Positions 55,096 to 64,000 of a stretch of 64,000 bases of DNA are shown here, one piece after another. The stretch is from Diphasiastrum complanatum. Taxonomy: Eukaryota > Streptophyta > Lycopodiopsida > Lycopodiales > Lycopodiaceae. The number at the start of each line of letters is the position of its first letter. The stretch's first letter is position 1. The stretch is from contig CM055111.1 in assembly GCA_029204225.1 (NCBI GenBank), positions 5,364,403 through 5,428,402 of the forward strand. Direction: 5' to 3'. The position numbers were made by a program, and so were the translations under genes. The notes beneath the pieces are model-generated. The model saw only the letters and a program-made list of their open reading frames with translations. It did not search any database and was not told the origin of the DNA.

Positions 55096-55892
55096 AACAC
55101 CATGGTAGGAAAAGTCTTTTCCTTGTTTGCTTCCCCGTGGAAATTTTTGAATGCTCTGATCTTCTCATCAAATTGCAACTGCAAATTTTCCATCTGTTTC
55201 TGCTGGTTCTTTTCCAGTTTCTCGAACTCATTGAGCATCATTTCTACAGTAGCATTGGCATTTGTTGATGCAATAGTCGTGGATGCCGTGGTAGTTTGCC
55301 CTGCTGTATAAGACAACATATTGATATTTGGCTCCTCATCTAAATCTTCATCCTCCTCCCGAATTGCATCATCCATAGCATTTTGCAAGAGTGCATACTC
55401 ATTATGGCGTTTCAACTCACGTCTGATCCGTTTAGGTAGACCTGACAAAAATTACATAATCATGGCATTTTCGTTAATCAGCTCAGGTTCGCATTCAAAT
55501 CTAAGACATTTCACCCGTTCAATGTAATCTAGAACTATTTCCTGCTTTCTCATTTTAATTTTACTTAAAAGTAGAAAAGGGTCTTCCATAAACTTCTGCG
55601 GTTTGAATCGTGTGATAAGGGCTCGCTTAACAACCTCCCAATTTGTACGCTCAGTTTCGTCTTGGTTATAGTACCAATGCGTCTGTTAAGGCCATAGGAA
55701 ATAGCTTAAGTTTATCTTGAGGATAAATCTCACCATAGACTTCACAAGATTCAGCATAGATATGAGAAATCTAACTGGATCTGTTAATCCATTATATTTG
55801 GGTAGATCCAATCGGGGTGCTCTTCTAACAATAATTGGATTGACTTCCTGTGGAGCACCTCCAGGAGAAGCTTCAGGGGCAGCCATCTTCAC
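55096..55892 (-). pseudogene. gag: Gypsy gag N-terminal part
   Basis: The minus strand starts at the ATG at 55892 or two codons later (MAAPEASPGGAPQEVNP). It continues LDLPKYNGLTDPVRFL, then broken sequence, then SGLPKRIRRELKRHNEYALL, MDDAIREEDEDLDEEPN and a coiled linker FEKLEKNQQKQMENLQLQFD. It stops at about 55096, just where the first zinc knuckle should come, which is the inversion breakpoint. At least two frameshifts lie between 55450 and 55690. Confidence 0.88.
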
Positions 55893-57076
55893 AAATTTAG
55901 ATCAAATAGATAATGAGATTAGATCTAAATTTTTCAAAAAAACTATCTCAAATTAGATCTACTAGATCTATTCCACTTTTCAAGAATCTGATTCTATATG
56001 ATGAAAAACTTTTTGAAATTTGATCAATTGAAACTTCTCAAAAATGATAAATCTCTCAGAATCCAAATCAGAATATATCAAATTTGATCCAAATTTTGAC
56101 AGAGACTTGATTTGGAAAATCAGAAACTAAAAATAGGACTGGCGAAGGTTGTCTCGGCGAAGGTTCAACAGTGCTATTTTGGAAAAAAAAAAACTCTCTG
56201 AACACTTTTCTGACAATTTCTAGGGAATTAACCTTCACCAACCTCTCAGGTGAAGGATTTGACACAGATACAACTATGTAAAATTGGACGAAGGTTTTTG
56301 ACACAAGAAATTATAGTTTCTGTAGTCTAGCGAGGGTAAAATTCAAGAATTTCTGTGATCTGATCAAGAAGAATCTTCGTCGAACTCAAAAATTAGTATT
56401 TTACTATAAATAGCATGTTCTTGAATCTCAACGAAGGTTCTAGCGAAGAATCAAGAGTAATACTGGTATTTTTGCTAAAAAGTGACTTTTTTTTTGCAAA
56501 AATATGGCAATATGACAACTAATCCTCTGAAAATCTTTTTATTTTTGGTATTATTCTTCACCGATGTGGCAGTAGATAGATCTGAATCACACCTAAGCAC
56601 AGTGAATCGGGCGAAGGTTCTTTTTTTGTAATTTTAGGATTCTGACAATTTTCTAGTGTTTTTTGACGGTTTTTCTGATGTTTCTGGAAATCAATCTTCG
56701 CCCTTCAAACTGAAGGTTTTGTAAACAAAACCGAAGGTGTCTGCAACTTGGCGAAGGTTTCCTGAAAGAGAGTAAAAAGTTATTAACTCTGATGATGATT
56801 TTTGCCTCTTTTTTTACCACATCTGGCAGATTTGATCAATTTTTGTTATTTTCTCTGATATCTCAAATTCAAATGGATCTTAAGATTGGTGATCTAAATA
56901 GCTTTCCCTGTTTATCAATCAGATTAGATTTCAAACAAGCCAATCAACTCAAATCAAGCAAAATCAATCCCGAACTAACCTTAAAATGCAGATCTAACAC
57001 TATTCATGCCACGACAAGATGCCTAATGCAAGCTAACTATCCAACAATCATGTTGCAACTGAAAAATTGGCGTAGC
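55893..57076 (-). other. Gypsy leader with GCGAAGGTT-type motif array
   Basis: No coding between gag and PBS. Copies or variants include GGCGAAGGTTGT (56142), CGGCGAAGGTTCA (56156), AACCTTCACC (56230), GACGAAGGTTTT (56289), AACGAAGGTTCT (56439), GGCGAAGGTTCT (56611), CTGAAGGTTT (56709), CCGAAGGTGT (56730) and GGCGAAGGTTTC (56750). The AT-rich rest holds no frame of note. Confidence 0.75.
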
Positions 57077-57094
57077 TCCTCGGCAGCGGCGCCA
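57077..57094 (-). other. Primer-binding site, tRNA-Asp type
   Basis: The minus strand reads TGGCGCCGCTGCCGAGGA, 16 of 18 positions of the tRNA-Asp PBS, four bases after the LTR end at 57099. Confidence 0.9.
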
Positions 57095-57098
57095 AAAT

Positions 57099-57810
57099 TG
57101 TAGTGGGTTTCTTTCCTTGCCTAACCTGAATCCAAGATCTAGTCAATCTAGCATCAAAGAGACGGAGTTAGTTGTCACGCGTAGGTCCGTTCCCATGAGA
57201 GCGATATATCTCTACATCCATTAACCCTACTCTCTAACACTACACATCCCTTAACACTACACATCCACAACAGAGATAGCTTACTCTTTCTCTCTCTCCC
57301 TTTCTCTCTCATAAAAAGTATAATAACATACAATCCTAATAACACTCAGATTCAACAATTAGCAAAATCCAATAAGCATGAGAGATGGAGGAAAAGTGAT
57401 AGAGAGCAAGGACATTCATCAATCCATTTCTGAAGAGAACCAATCTGCTTTATTGAAATGAGAAAATGAACATGAGGAGCAACTCGAGTTGGTCCCTTCT
57501 TATAGTAGAGAGGAAGACCTTGGCCTCTGAATCCTATTGGTCCAGTCTTGCCTCTCTTTTTATTTAAATTCAAAAAAGTGTGGGAACCATCAAAATTGGA
57601 GGAAAATCTAACTTTATTCACTAACTTGACATTTAGGCCCTGCGACATTAAAAGTCCCGCAAAAAGGCCTAAAGTCCTTTTATTAACTTTTAACTAATCA
57701 ATCAAATAATTGTGTGATCATTGGGTTGGACTTACACACGTAGGGTGCCAAATCCCTCTCACTTATTAACTAGGGTTAGGGTTGCCTTGAGATCCGCAAA
57801 CCCTCCAACA
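57099..57810 (-). mobile_element. Gypsy 5' LTR (712 bp)
   Basis: In element orientation it starts TGTTGGAGGGTTTGCGG at 57810 and ends CCCACTACA at 57099. A TATA-like CTATAAGAAGGGACC lies near 57500. Related LTR pieces are at 11690-12234 and 41919-42600. The 3' LTR of this element is missing because it is truncated at 49240. Confidence 0.88.
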
Positions 57811-57814
57811 TAAC

Positions 57815-58365
57815 AAGATCACGGATCAACGATATAGAGTTTTGTTCAACTCTAGACAATGTACTAATGAATATAATGAAATTCTCTCTACAAACAAAGA
57901 AGGTACTTTGGATATCTTGAGTCATGATTATGCACTTGTTATAAATGTGAGTATTTCAAATGCCTAACTATGGCATCAAAGATTAGGACACTTAAACATG
58001 AAAGCAATATTGTACATGCATCATAATAATACGATTAAAGATTTGAGTTTAAATGTTGCCTCCACAGACACTCGAACAGATTGTGAGATGTGCTTACTAG
58101 ATAAACAACCTAGAACAAGATTCCCAAAGGGACAAGCCACTAGAGCTAAGTCCATTATTGAATTGATACATAGTGATTTGTGTGGCCCTATGAGCAAACC
58201 CTCTGTAGGTCCTCTGCATTGTATTTTATCACTTTTATCGATGATTATTTGAGATTCACGAGGACTATGTTCATCAAAAACAAAGTTGAGGCATTCAACT
58301 ACTTCAAAGAATTCACCAAAATTTTGGGTGATCATTCTTCTCATAATCATCCAATCAAATGTTGA
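57815..58365 (+). pseudogene. pol: Copia gag-pre-integrase and integrase start
   Basis: The plus strand reads LWHQRLGHLNMKAILYMHHN, CEMCLLDKQPRTRFPKGQ (HHCC finger complete), IIELIHSDLCGPMSKPSVG and, after a frameshift, YFITFIDDYLRFTRTMFIKN. It stops abruptly at 58365 before the second catalytic Asp. It lies directly outside the Gypsy LTR end at 57810, so the Gypsy element probably inserted into this Copia, or the two were joined by deletion. Confidence 0.88.
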
Positions 58366-58408
58366 CACATAGCACATGAGCTTTTTGGTGAAATGTGCAT
58401 TTGAACAG

Positions 58409-58483
58409 CCAATGACGGGCTAGCACATAGCACACACACATTTCACCAAAATGTGCGTGTGCTATGTGTCAGGTCGTCATTGG
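58409..58483. repeat. 75-bp hairpin, MITE-like
   Basis: The left arm starts CCAATGACGGGCTAGCACAT at 58409 and the right arm ends GTCAGGTCGTCATTGG at 58483. The arms share CCAATGACG, CACATAGCACAC and CACATTT with only a few mismatches around a small loop near 58443-58450. A third GACACATAGCACATGAG element lies just before at 58363. Confidence 0.75.
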
Positions 58484-58500
58484 TTGTCCACATGCACACT

Positions 58501-59293
58501 TGTTGTAAAGCTAGCTTTACAATGCAAAGTCTACTTCCGGTGCCACTGGCGCCAGCATTGTCCACGGCACCAGCAGCGCCACTGCTACTCCCGGCGCCAC
58601 TGTGACCAGAATCCAGCCAGCGCCAAGTTGCCATGGCTGAAAAACTTTGATTGGTTCTAGCGAAGTCCAGAGAGCTCGAATCTATGTGCAATCACCTCAC
58701 ACGATCTAGGCATGATCAAAGGAAGTCTGCAGATAAATAGATTTTAGAGAGAGAAAGTGACTTTCTAGAGAGAGAAAACATGCTTTACCAGCTTGGGCAT
58801 AGCACTTGGTATGAGAGGAGGTAGTGAATACCACCAAAACTATAGGGGGATGCGGATTGTGACTCAGGGTGAGCTCCAACCAAGTCTTAGCTCCCCTTGT
58901 TGGAATGTTCTTGGCGCCCGCCTTGGCATGCCAGCACCTCGAAGTCTAGAGTCGGTCACACACTTAAAATGTAACCTTCTCAGATTTATTTATAAAGTGG
59001 GATTTTTCTCAAACTGACTCTGATTACCTTATGGGTTTTAGTGTTCGGTAAAAGCATCAATTGTAAGGCCGCTTTAAATCTTTTTGATATGGCACTTAGC
59101 TGAGTGTCGTATCCCATGATGCCAACGGTATGCCATCGACACCATTCGGTCCGGGACGCCAGCGGTATGTTGTCGGGAGCATTCGGTCCAGGAACTATTT
59201 GTCTTCATATCTGTCGCAGCTTGTGGTTCTGAGTGTTCCTTGCATGAACGTGAATGGGTTAAGCTCTTGGGGAACGGACTCTAACCTGTCAAA
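58501..59293 (+). mobile_element. LTR-like direct repeat, left copy (about 790 bp)
   Basis: It starts TGTTGTAAAGCTAGC and aligns with 61075-61857 over its whole length (for example CTTCCGGTGCC, GACCAGAATCCAGCCAGCGC, GAGAGAAAACATGCTTTACC, GTAACCTTCTCAGATTTAT, GGTTAAGCTCTTGGGGAACG). A perfect 20-bp palindrome TTGTAAAGCTAGCTTTACAA lies at 58503-58522. Position on either side of a Copia pol end makes a 5' LTR likely. No clear PBS follows, so an alternative is a segmental duplication. Confidence 0.65.
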
Positions 59294-60499
59294 TTTGATG
59301 AGTCAAGGTGCTACTCTTGACGTGTAAGCATGGTCAGTTCTCGCTGTTCGGGCCTGGCGCTGTTTGCACATAGGATAGATGAGGCAGGGTGATACCATTA
59401 GGTTGGTGAAAGCACGGCTGTGCCTCGTGGGGTGCGAGATGACATATTTGGACTGTACGCGTTAACCATTGATACAAAGATGTTGTTCAAATTCGGGTGT
59501 AAAGCACGGGTTAGCTGTCGGTGTGGGATAGCTGTTGATCGTTTAGTTATAAGGGCTATCGACCAGAGTTGGTGGGGCGTGACTGAGGCAATGTGTTGCT
59601 TAATGGTAAAAGCATGGATAGTTGAATGGGTGTTCTCTGTGGCCTAATTCTAATTGACCTCTATGGGTGCGACTAGAGGCAAAGGTCCTTTGGCAGGGCT
59701 ATCTCAAAGGGGGACCTTGTCTTTGTTACTTGTTCGTAATCTTGCCGGAGTGTCTTGCTTGTATGTATTCATGGTGAGTCTTAATACTTGTGCTTTGTCT
59801 GGTTTGCATGATTGCTTGTGATACAAGGAGTTGATGACTCGAGAAGGAACCTTTCTTTTGAAGGCTGATACCATCAAACAAAGAGGACTACAGAATATGT
59901 GGGGCGGATTCGCAGTTCAAGTACTCACACATGAACGACAACGGGATGTTTGCAAAGGATGGATGGCTAGCCTTGTTACTTGGGTTAGTTTCATTTGCGA
60001 CAATGCCCACCAGCCGCAAGCAGGAAGTCAAAAGTTGGAAAGGGCAATTTCAGGGGAGATCTTCTATGGAACAGTTGGTCTTAATTTGGGATGGCTACCT
60101 TCGGAACTGAAACTCGCTGAGCAATATGTGTGATATCCAATGTCAGTTGAGTTTTTTTCTCAAAAGGGAAAAGACTAGGATCCTCTTCAGAGATTGGCAA
60201 CAAGTTAGATCAAGCCATAATCCTAGCAGATGGAAAGCAAAGTGTTGGAAAGGCTTTTGTTTGAGAACTCTACTCTAAGTCCGGTCAACTGATTTTAGAA
60301 GTGGAGGGGAACTATCACACACACACCTCTCTCTTGGTGCAAATGTTGACTGAAAGTTGATCAAAATGGGGGCAAATTCAAGGTGACCTAGCCATACTCA
60401 CATGAGGAGAATGACAAACTTTTCGACAAGTTTTTGTTGTGGAAAGAAAAGCTTGTTATAGGCTTTCTCTGGACCAACAATGATGAGGAGACATAATGA
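59294..60499 (+). other. Internal region of the LTR-like element, no clear domain
   Basis: A 100-codon frame at 59831-60133 (MMTREGTFLLKADTIKQRGL) is open but not recognised. No gag, protease or integrase motif is visible. Confidence 0.35.
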
Positions 60500-60790
60500 G
60501 TACACTAACTTGTGTTAAGGCAGCTGATCAACGAAGGAACTATGAAAGTTGAATCTTGCACAAGAGACATGGTACTTCGAACAACGCTAAGGGATCGTTC
60601 GTATTGGAATCAGACTAGTGCAAACTCTGGGTGCATGTGTCTGATTCAAAGAGAGCTGCTTGAAGCCAAGCGAGATGTACATTTCTTGTTTTGACTGTGA
60701 GGCAACTGACCAGTGATGGAATTGTAAAAGTCATGTTTTGCGCGACGGACATGGTGCTTTAAACAAACGCAAAGAGATAGTTCGTATGCG
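60500..60790 (+). pseudogene. pol: End of Copia RNase H, present twice in tandem
   Basis: Frame 60512-60694 starts LRQLINEGTMKVESCTRDM, resembling the last part of Copia pol (I/L-x-E-G-x...K-x-x-x-C-x-T-x-D-M-V). A second, diverged copy at about 60703-60760 reads LRQLTSDGIVKVMFCATDM. The two units are about 190 bp apart, a tandem duplication of the pol end. Both are decayed. Confidence 0.55.
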
Positions 60791-61074
60791 GATTAAACTG
60801 GTGCGACCTCTTGGCTCTCCACAAGGTCAACGGTTACATTTGGGTTGATTCAAAGACATCTACTTCAAGCTAAGTGAGAGGTGCATTGCGGAGTACTCAA
60901 TCTTTGCCTACCATAAAGAGCCAAAAGGAAAATGATCAAAATCAGGCTGGGACAAGGAGAAAAATCAAGGTGCAATAGCAAGAAGGCACGGAGTGGACCA
61001 TAAAGTGGGCGATCAATGATAAATCCTTTGGCTCAAGGAGCCTTGATACGTGTGCGGAAATGATCAAATTTGGA

Positions 61075-61857
61075 TGTTGTAAAGCTAGCTTTACAATGCA
61101 AACAATACTTCCGGTGCCCTGGATGCCAACATTGTCTCCAGCGCCATTGCTGCTCGCCACTGTGACCAGAATCCAGCCAGCGCTAAGTTCCTATGGCTGA
61201 AAAACTTTGATCGGTTTTAGTGAAATCCAGAGAGCTCGGATTGATGTGCAATCACCTCACACGATCTAGGCATGATAAAAGGAAGCCTAGGGATCAATAA
61301 ATTCTAGAGAGAGAAAATGACATTTTAGAGAGAGAAAACATGCTTTACCAGCTTGGGCAGAGCACTTGGTATGAGGGGAGGTGGCGAATCCCACCAAAAC
61401 TATAGGGAGATGCAGGTTTAGGGTTTAGGGTTTAGCTCCAACCAAGTCTCAGCTCCCCTTGATGGAATGTTGTCCCGGCGCTCGTCTTGGCATGCCAGCG
61501 CCCCCCAGACTAGGGTCGCGGTCACACACCTGAAATGTAACCTTCTCAGATTTATTAATAAAGTGGGATTTTCTTCAAACTGACTCTGATTACCTTATGG
61601 GTTTCAGTGCTCAGTAAAAGCGCCAGTTGTAAGGCTGCCTCAAATCTTTTTGATCTGGCACTTAGCTGAGGGTTGTATCTTGGGACGCCAACGGTATGCC
61701 GTTGGGACCATTCTGTCTGGTACGCCAACGGTATGCTGTCGGGACCATTCGGTCCAGAAATTGTTTGTCTTCATATTTGTCGCGACTTGTGGTTTTGAGT
61801 GTTCCTTGCATGAACGTGAATAGGTTAAGCTCTTGGGGAACGGCTCCAACCTGTCGG
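61075..61857 (+). mobile_element. LTR-like direct repeat, right copy (about 783 bp)
   Basis: Partner of 58501-59293, including the 20-bp palindrome at 61077-61096. It lies about 300 bp after the Copia pol end, as a 3' LTR would. The purine-rich sequence before it (AAATTTGGA) is not a convincing PPT. Similarity drops after AACCTGTC. Confidence 0.65.
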
Positions 61858-61889
61858 CTGAGTTGGATGGCTTGCTTGGGTGGAAGTTA

Positions 61890-62180
61890 TGTGTTTATGG
61901 TTGTCCAGTCTGACGTGGCGCCAGGTTGGCTTTCAGCGCTCATGATGAAGCTTTGAGTTGGTTAAGTTTGATGTAAGTCAGACGACTTGCTTGGCATGAA
62001 TGTTATTCGTTTGTAACGAAGCTTCGAGTTAGTTAAGTTTGATATATGTTGGGCGGCTTGCTTGGAGAAAATTCACTCACATCGGGACCCCCGATCTGGC
62101 ATGGCGCCAGGTTGGATCTCAATGTTGGTTTCCGAACTTCAAATTGATTAAGTCTGATCATTGTTGACGAGTTGGCTGCT
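61890..62180. repeat. Diverged tandem repeat with GCGCCAGGTTGG
   Basis: GTGGCGCCAGGTTGGCTTTC at about 61915 recurs as ATGGCGCCAGGTTGGATCTC near 62101. GAGTTGGTTAAGTTTGATGT, GAGTTAGTTAAGTTTGATAT and AATTGATTAAGTCTGATCA, each with a nearby GCTTGCTTGG, form three related units. Confidence 0.65.
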
Positions 62181-62389
62181 TGTATGTCAAGTGGGTTCGG
62201 ACGACAAGAGCTGAAAGCCGAGAAACTAAGTCGTGGTTCCCGGCTCCCTTTGGAATGCCTGCGTAACAACACTCCACCAAAAAACAAAAACGTAAAAAAA
62301 CTTGCAATATAAATGTGAAAAAAAAATGGCGTCCACGCTAGAGACCATACGTCCGTACCGTACGGCATCAAAGGAAAAAAAAAAACAAA

Positions 62390-62520
62390 AAAAACCCCCA
62401 CCTTCCCACATTGGCTTGAGGGGCGAGGGGCGTTCCCCCCTGGCCAATGCCCCAGGTCGCGAGCCCGAGGGATTGTGCAACGGCCTAGCGGAATTGGAAT
62501 TTTGGGTGACCCCGGGAAAT
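62390..62520 (+). other. Pol III-box-like segment, possibly SINE-derived
   Basis: A TTGGCTTGAGGGG (A-box-like, about 62411) and GGTCGCGAGCCC (B-box-like, about 62455) lie about 43 bp apart. They are followed by GGGTGACCCCGGGAA, which resembles a short 5S rRNA word. The match is loose and no tail or target duplication was identified. Confidence 0.2.
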
Positions 62521-63377
62521 TTGAATTCAAAGGATGATTCACATTTGTTTTTATTGCTACGCACTCGATTACATGAGCGCAAAACAGCAGCAAGAACAAT
62601 GCATTCTTATTGCAACGTATCGAAGAGGCCTACTGTTGTAACATTTAAAAAGAGTTCCAGCACTAAAATTTAAAACATAAACAACAGCAATACAAGGGCT
62701 GCTGCTTTATCCTGTACAGATTCTGTGTAGTTTTGACGCACCTGTTAAGATATCTTATCATCAACTTCTTCATCCAATCTGTCTGTCAGATGTCTGTTCG
62801 TCCCTGAATGATTTTGGAAGCTCTCAGCTGTTCTCATCTGTGATGTTAAGTTGATGCAGATTGCGAAGATAGTATTTGGTTAATGTGTTTTGGCTTCATG
62901 AGTTACAGCAGCCTGCTTCTTGATTTTGATTCTCGACGCTGTCAGTATCCTTAGATCTATTCACTTTTCACTGAACAAAGAGCAAGCTAACTCTCAGCAA
63001 ATGCTGCTTTCTCAGTCTAGAATTTCGAGTAGTTTCGCAATTTTCTTCCAAGTATCAGATTATCCTGCTGACTTCCAGCCAATTTTCGCTTAGAAATTCA
63101 ATTATTATGTGGAGAGTAACTGATTGGCAATTCCGTTTCTATGAGTATGGAATTTGGTTCTTCTAGATCTGGAATAATACACTGCTTTTCTGCACATGTG
63201 TCATCGACTTGATTGTTAGTTTGATTCCATGTCTGAAGAATTGTTATTTCTATCACAAGCGAACATACCGCGTTTCCGAATACAAGTTATAGCTCTCACG
63301 GAAAGGCTATGTCAAAAATAGCAGAAAACTGCATTCGGTAGAGCCACAGCGTGCACTTGATTCATATTTTCTAAACA
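62521..63377 (+). other. Upstream region of the gene at 63399, probable UTR/intron
   Basis: There is no open frame. It reads as ordinary plant 5' flank: pyrimidine patches, a probable 5' UTR, and at its end a splice acceptor-like TTCATATTTTCTAAACAG (63361-63377). A leader intron is therefore likely, but its donor is not identified. Confidence 0.35.
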
Positions 63378-63398
63378 GAAGCTGAAACAACGTCGAAC

Positions 63399-64000
63399 AT
63401 GGCTGCCAAGATCTCTAATAAGCTGCTGTCTAGTTGGAGAGGAAGGCAAAAGAATGCGGAGATTAAAAGCTCTTCAAAACCACCTGAACCAGTTTGGACG
63501 ACGAAATCCATTTCTTCTAGCGAAGGTGGACGTGAATCCCCTCTCAGAAACACAGTAACGTACAACACCAGGAAAACGGATGACAACACCTCCGATAGCA
63601 GCAGCGGATCAAGTAGCTCCCCTGAAGATTTTGAGGATGTAGCAGAAAGCGATTGGGATTCCCTTGATGGCACTCGTAGCAATAGCATAGTTTCAAGTTC
63701 CTTATTGCATGCTGTCTCTACCGGATCTTCATCTTCAATGAACACGTCAGATATGCAATTATCTACTCCATTTTCATCACAATATGCAACAGGAGTTGAG
63801 CATCTCAGTGGAGGCTCTTCTGGTTATCCTTCCAGTGGCAGATACCAATCTTATGGAGACAATTCTTCTAGCTACCTTTCCAAGGAAAACAATCCAACTT
63901 CAGGGCATACGTTGATTACACCTGCTGCTGGCGCTTCTCATGGTTCTTCTGTCCAATCTTTCTATGGGAGGTCGTCTGTGGAAGGTTCTCCTAGTGGAAT
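63399..64000 (+). CDS. N-terminal part of a serine-rich host protein (runs off window)
   Basis: Open from the ATG at 63399 (context GAACATGGCT, good for plants) to the window edge, 200 codons without stop. It starts MAAKISNKLLSSWRGRQKNA, a basic segment, then SKPPEPVWTTKSISSSEGGR, a Ser/Asp/Glu-rich stretch (SDSSSGSSSSPEDFEDVAES) and Ser/Gly/Tyr-rich low complexity (YPSSGRYQSYGDNSSSYLSK). The N-terminus looks disordered and phosphorylatable. Codon use and the lack of stops contrast with the transposon DNA to the left. No domain is reached, so the family cannot be named. A splice acceptor lies 22 bp before the ATG. Confidence 0.75.
   Translation, partial: MAAKISNKLLSSWRGRQKNAEIKSSSKPPEPVWTTKSISSSEGGRESPLRNTVTYNTRKTDDNTSDSSSGSSSSPEDFEDVAESDWDSLDGTRSNSIVSSSLLHAVSTGSSSSMNTSDMQLSTPFSSQYATGVEHLSGGSSGYPSSGRYQSYGDNSSSYLSKENNPTSGHTLITPAAGASHGSSVQSFYGRSSVEGSPSG

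Noticed and set aside
61381-61440. Telomere-like GTTTAGGGTTTAGGGTTTAG
   Set aside because: Only about three units inside the LTR-like repeat and absent from its partner copy; too short to be an interstitial telomere tract.
62033-62599. 188-codon minus-strand frame
   Set aside because: Much of it is translated poly(T) and low-complexity sequence; a second frame is open over the same part and no motif is present.
63371-63745. 124-codon minus-strand frame
   Set aside because: Shadow of the plus-strand serine-rich CDS, caused by its Ser codon usage.

Overview
This window looks like nuclear DNA of a land plant. It is almost entirely decayed retrotransposon sequence: Ty3/Gypsy and Ty1/Copia gag-pol pieces with plant-type tRNA primer sites, LTRs, LINE pieces and microsatellites. 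A 3' fragment of nuclear 18S rRNA joined to ITS1 confirms a nuclear origin. The V7 helix of that fragment looks more like seed-free plants (fern, lycophyte, moss) than like the flowering-plant 18S I remember; this is a weak inference. Very few host genes are visible: a possible last exon at 190-435 (-), the last two exons of an unknown gene at 8655-9027 (-), a small open gene at 32261-32458 (-), and the 5' coding exon of a serine-rich protein that starts at 63399 (+) and runs off the window.

Layout. 0.5-3 kb: repeat-rich leader and frameshifted gag of a Gypsy element. 3-9 kb: low-information DNA, a (GA)n tract, one Copia LTR with PBS, an unusual minisatellite built from GCGTGGATAATCCACG-type palindromes, and the two-exon gene remnant. 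9.1-12.2 kb: Copia RT relic joined to a minus-strand Gypsy fragment with its leader and LTR. 12.2-26.6 kb: two complementary halves of one Athila-like element. The 3' half (LTR, env-position ORF, integrase, end of RNase H) lies on the minus strand. The 5' half (LTR, tRNA-Asp PBS, gag, protease, RT, start of RNase H) lies on the plus strand. A Copia pol sits between them.

26.6-43.9 kb: LTR-derived inverted repeats, a third gag family with PPT and LTR, a family of hairpin repeats (31.5 and 33 kb), Gypsy and Copia scraps, and a plus-strand Gypsy gag with PBS and leader (36.9-40.3 kb). 43.9-46.9 kb: two LINE C-terminal copies, one with a twin-priming inversion, abutting the 18S/ITS1 relic. 46.9-49.2 kb: Copia gag and integrase. 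49.2-57.8 kb: the most complete Gypsy element (minus strand), truncated at its 3' end and carrying an internal inversion of the gag-C/protease segment. 57.8-62.2 kb: Copia integrase relic, a hairpin, and a roughly 3.3 kb LTR-flanked Copia-derived element. 62.2-64 kb: 5' region and first coding part of the host gene.

No operon-like or pathway relation exists between the genes; the functional logic is that of the retroelements (gag particle, protease, RT/RNase H, integrase). I found no intact autonomous element. The most unusual signals are the repeated GCGAAGGTT-type motif arrays in the non-coding parts of one Gypsy family, the palindromic minisatellite at 7.5-7.85 kb, the TTCnnGAA cluster in the Athila spacer, and the LINE/rDNA junction.
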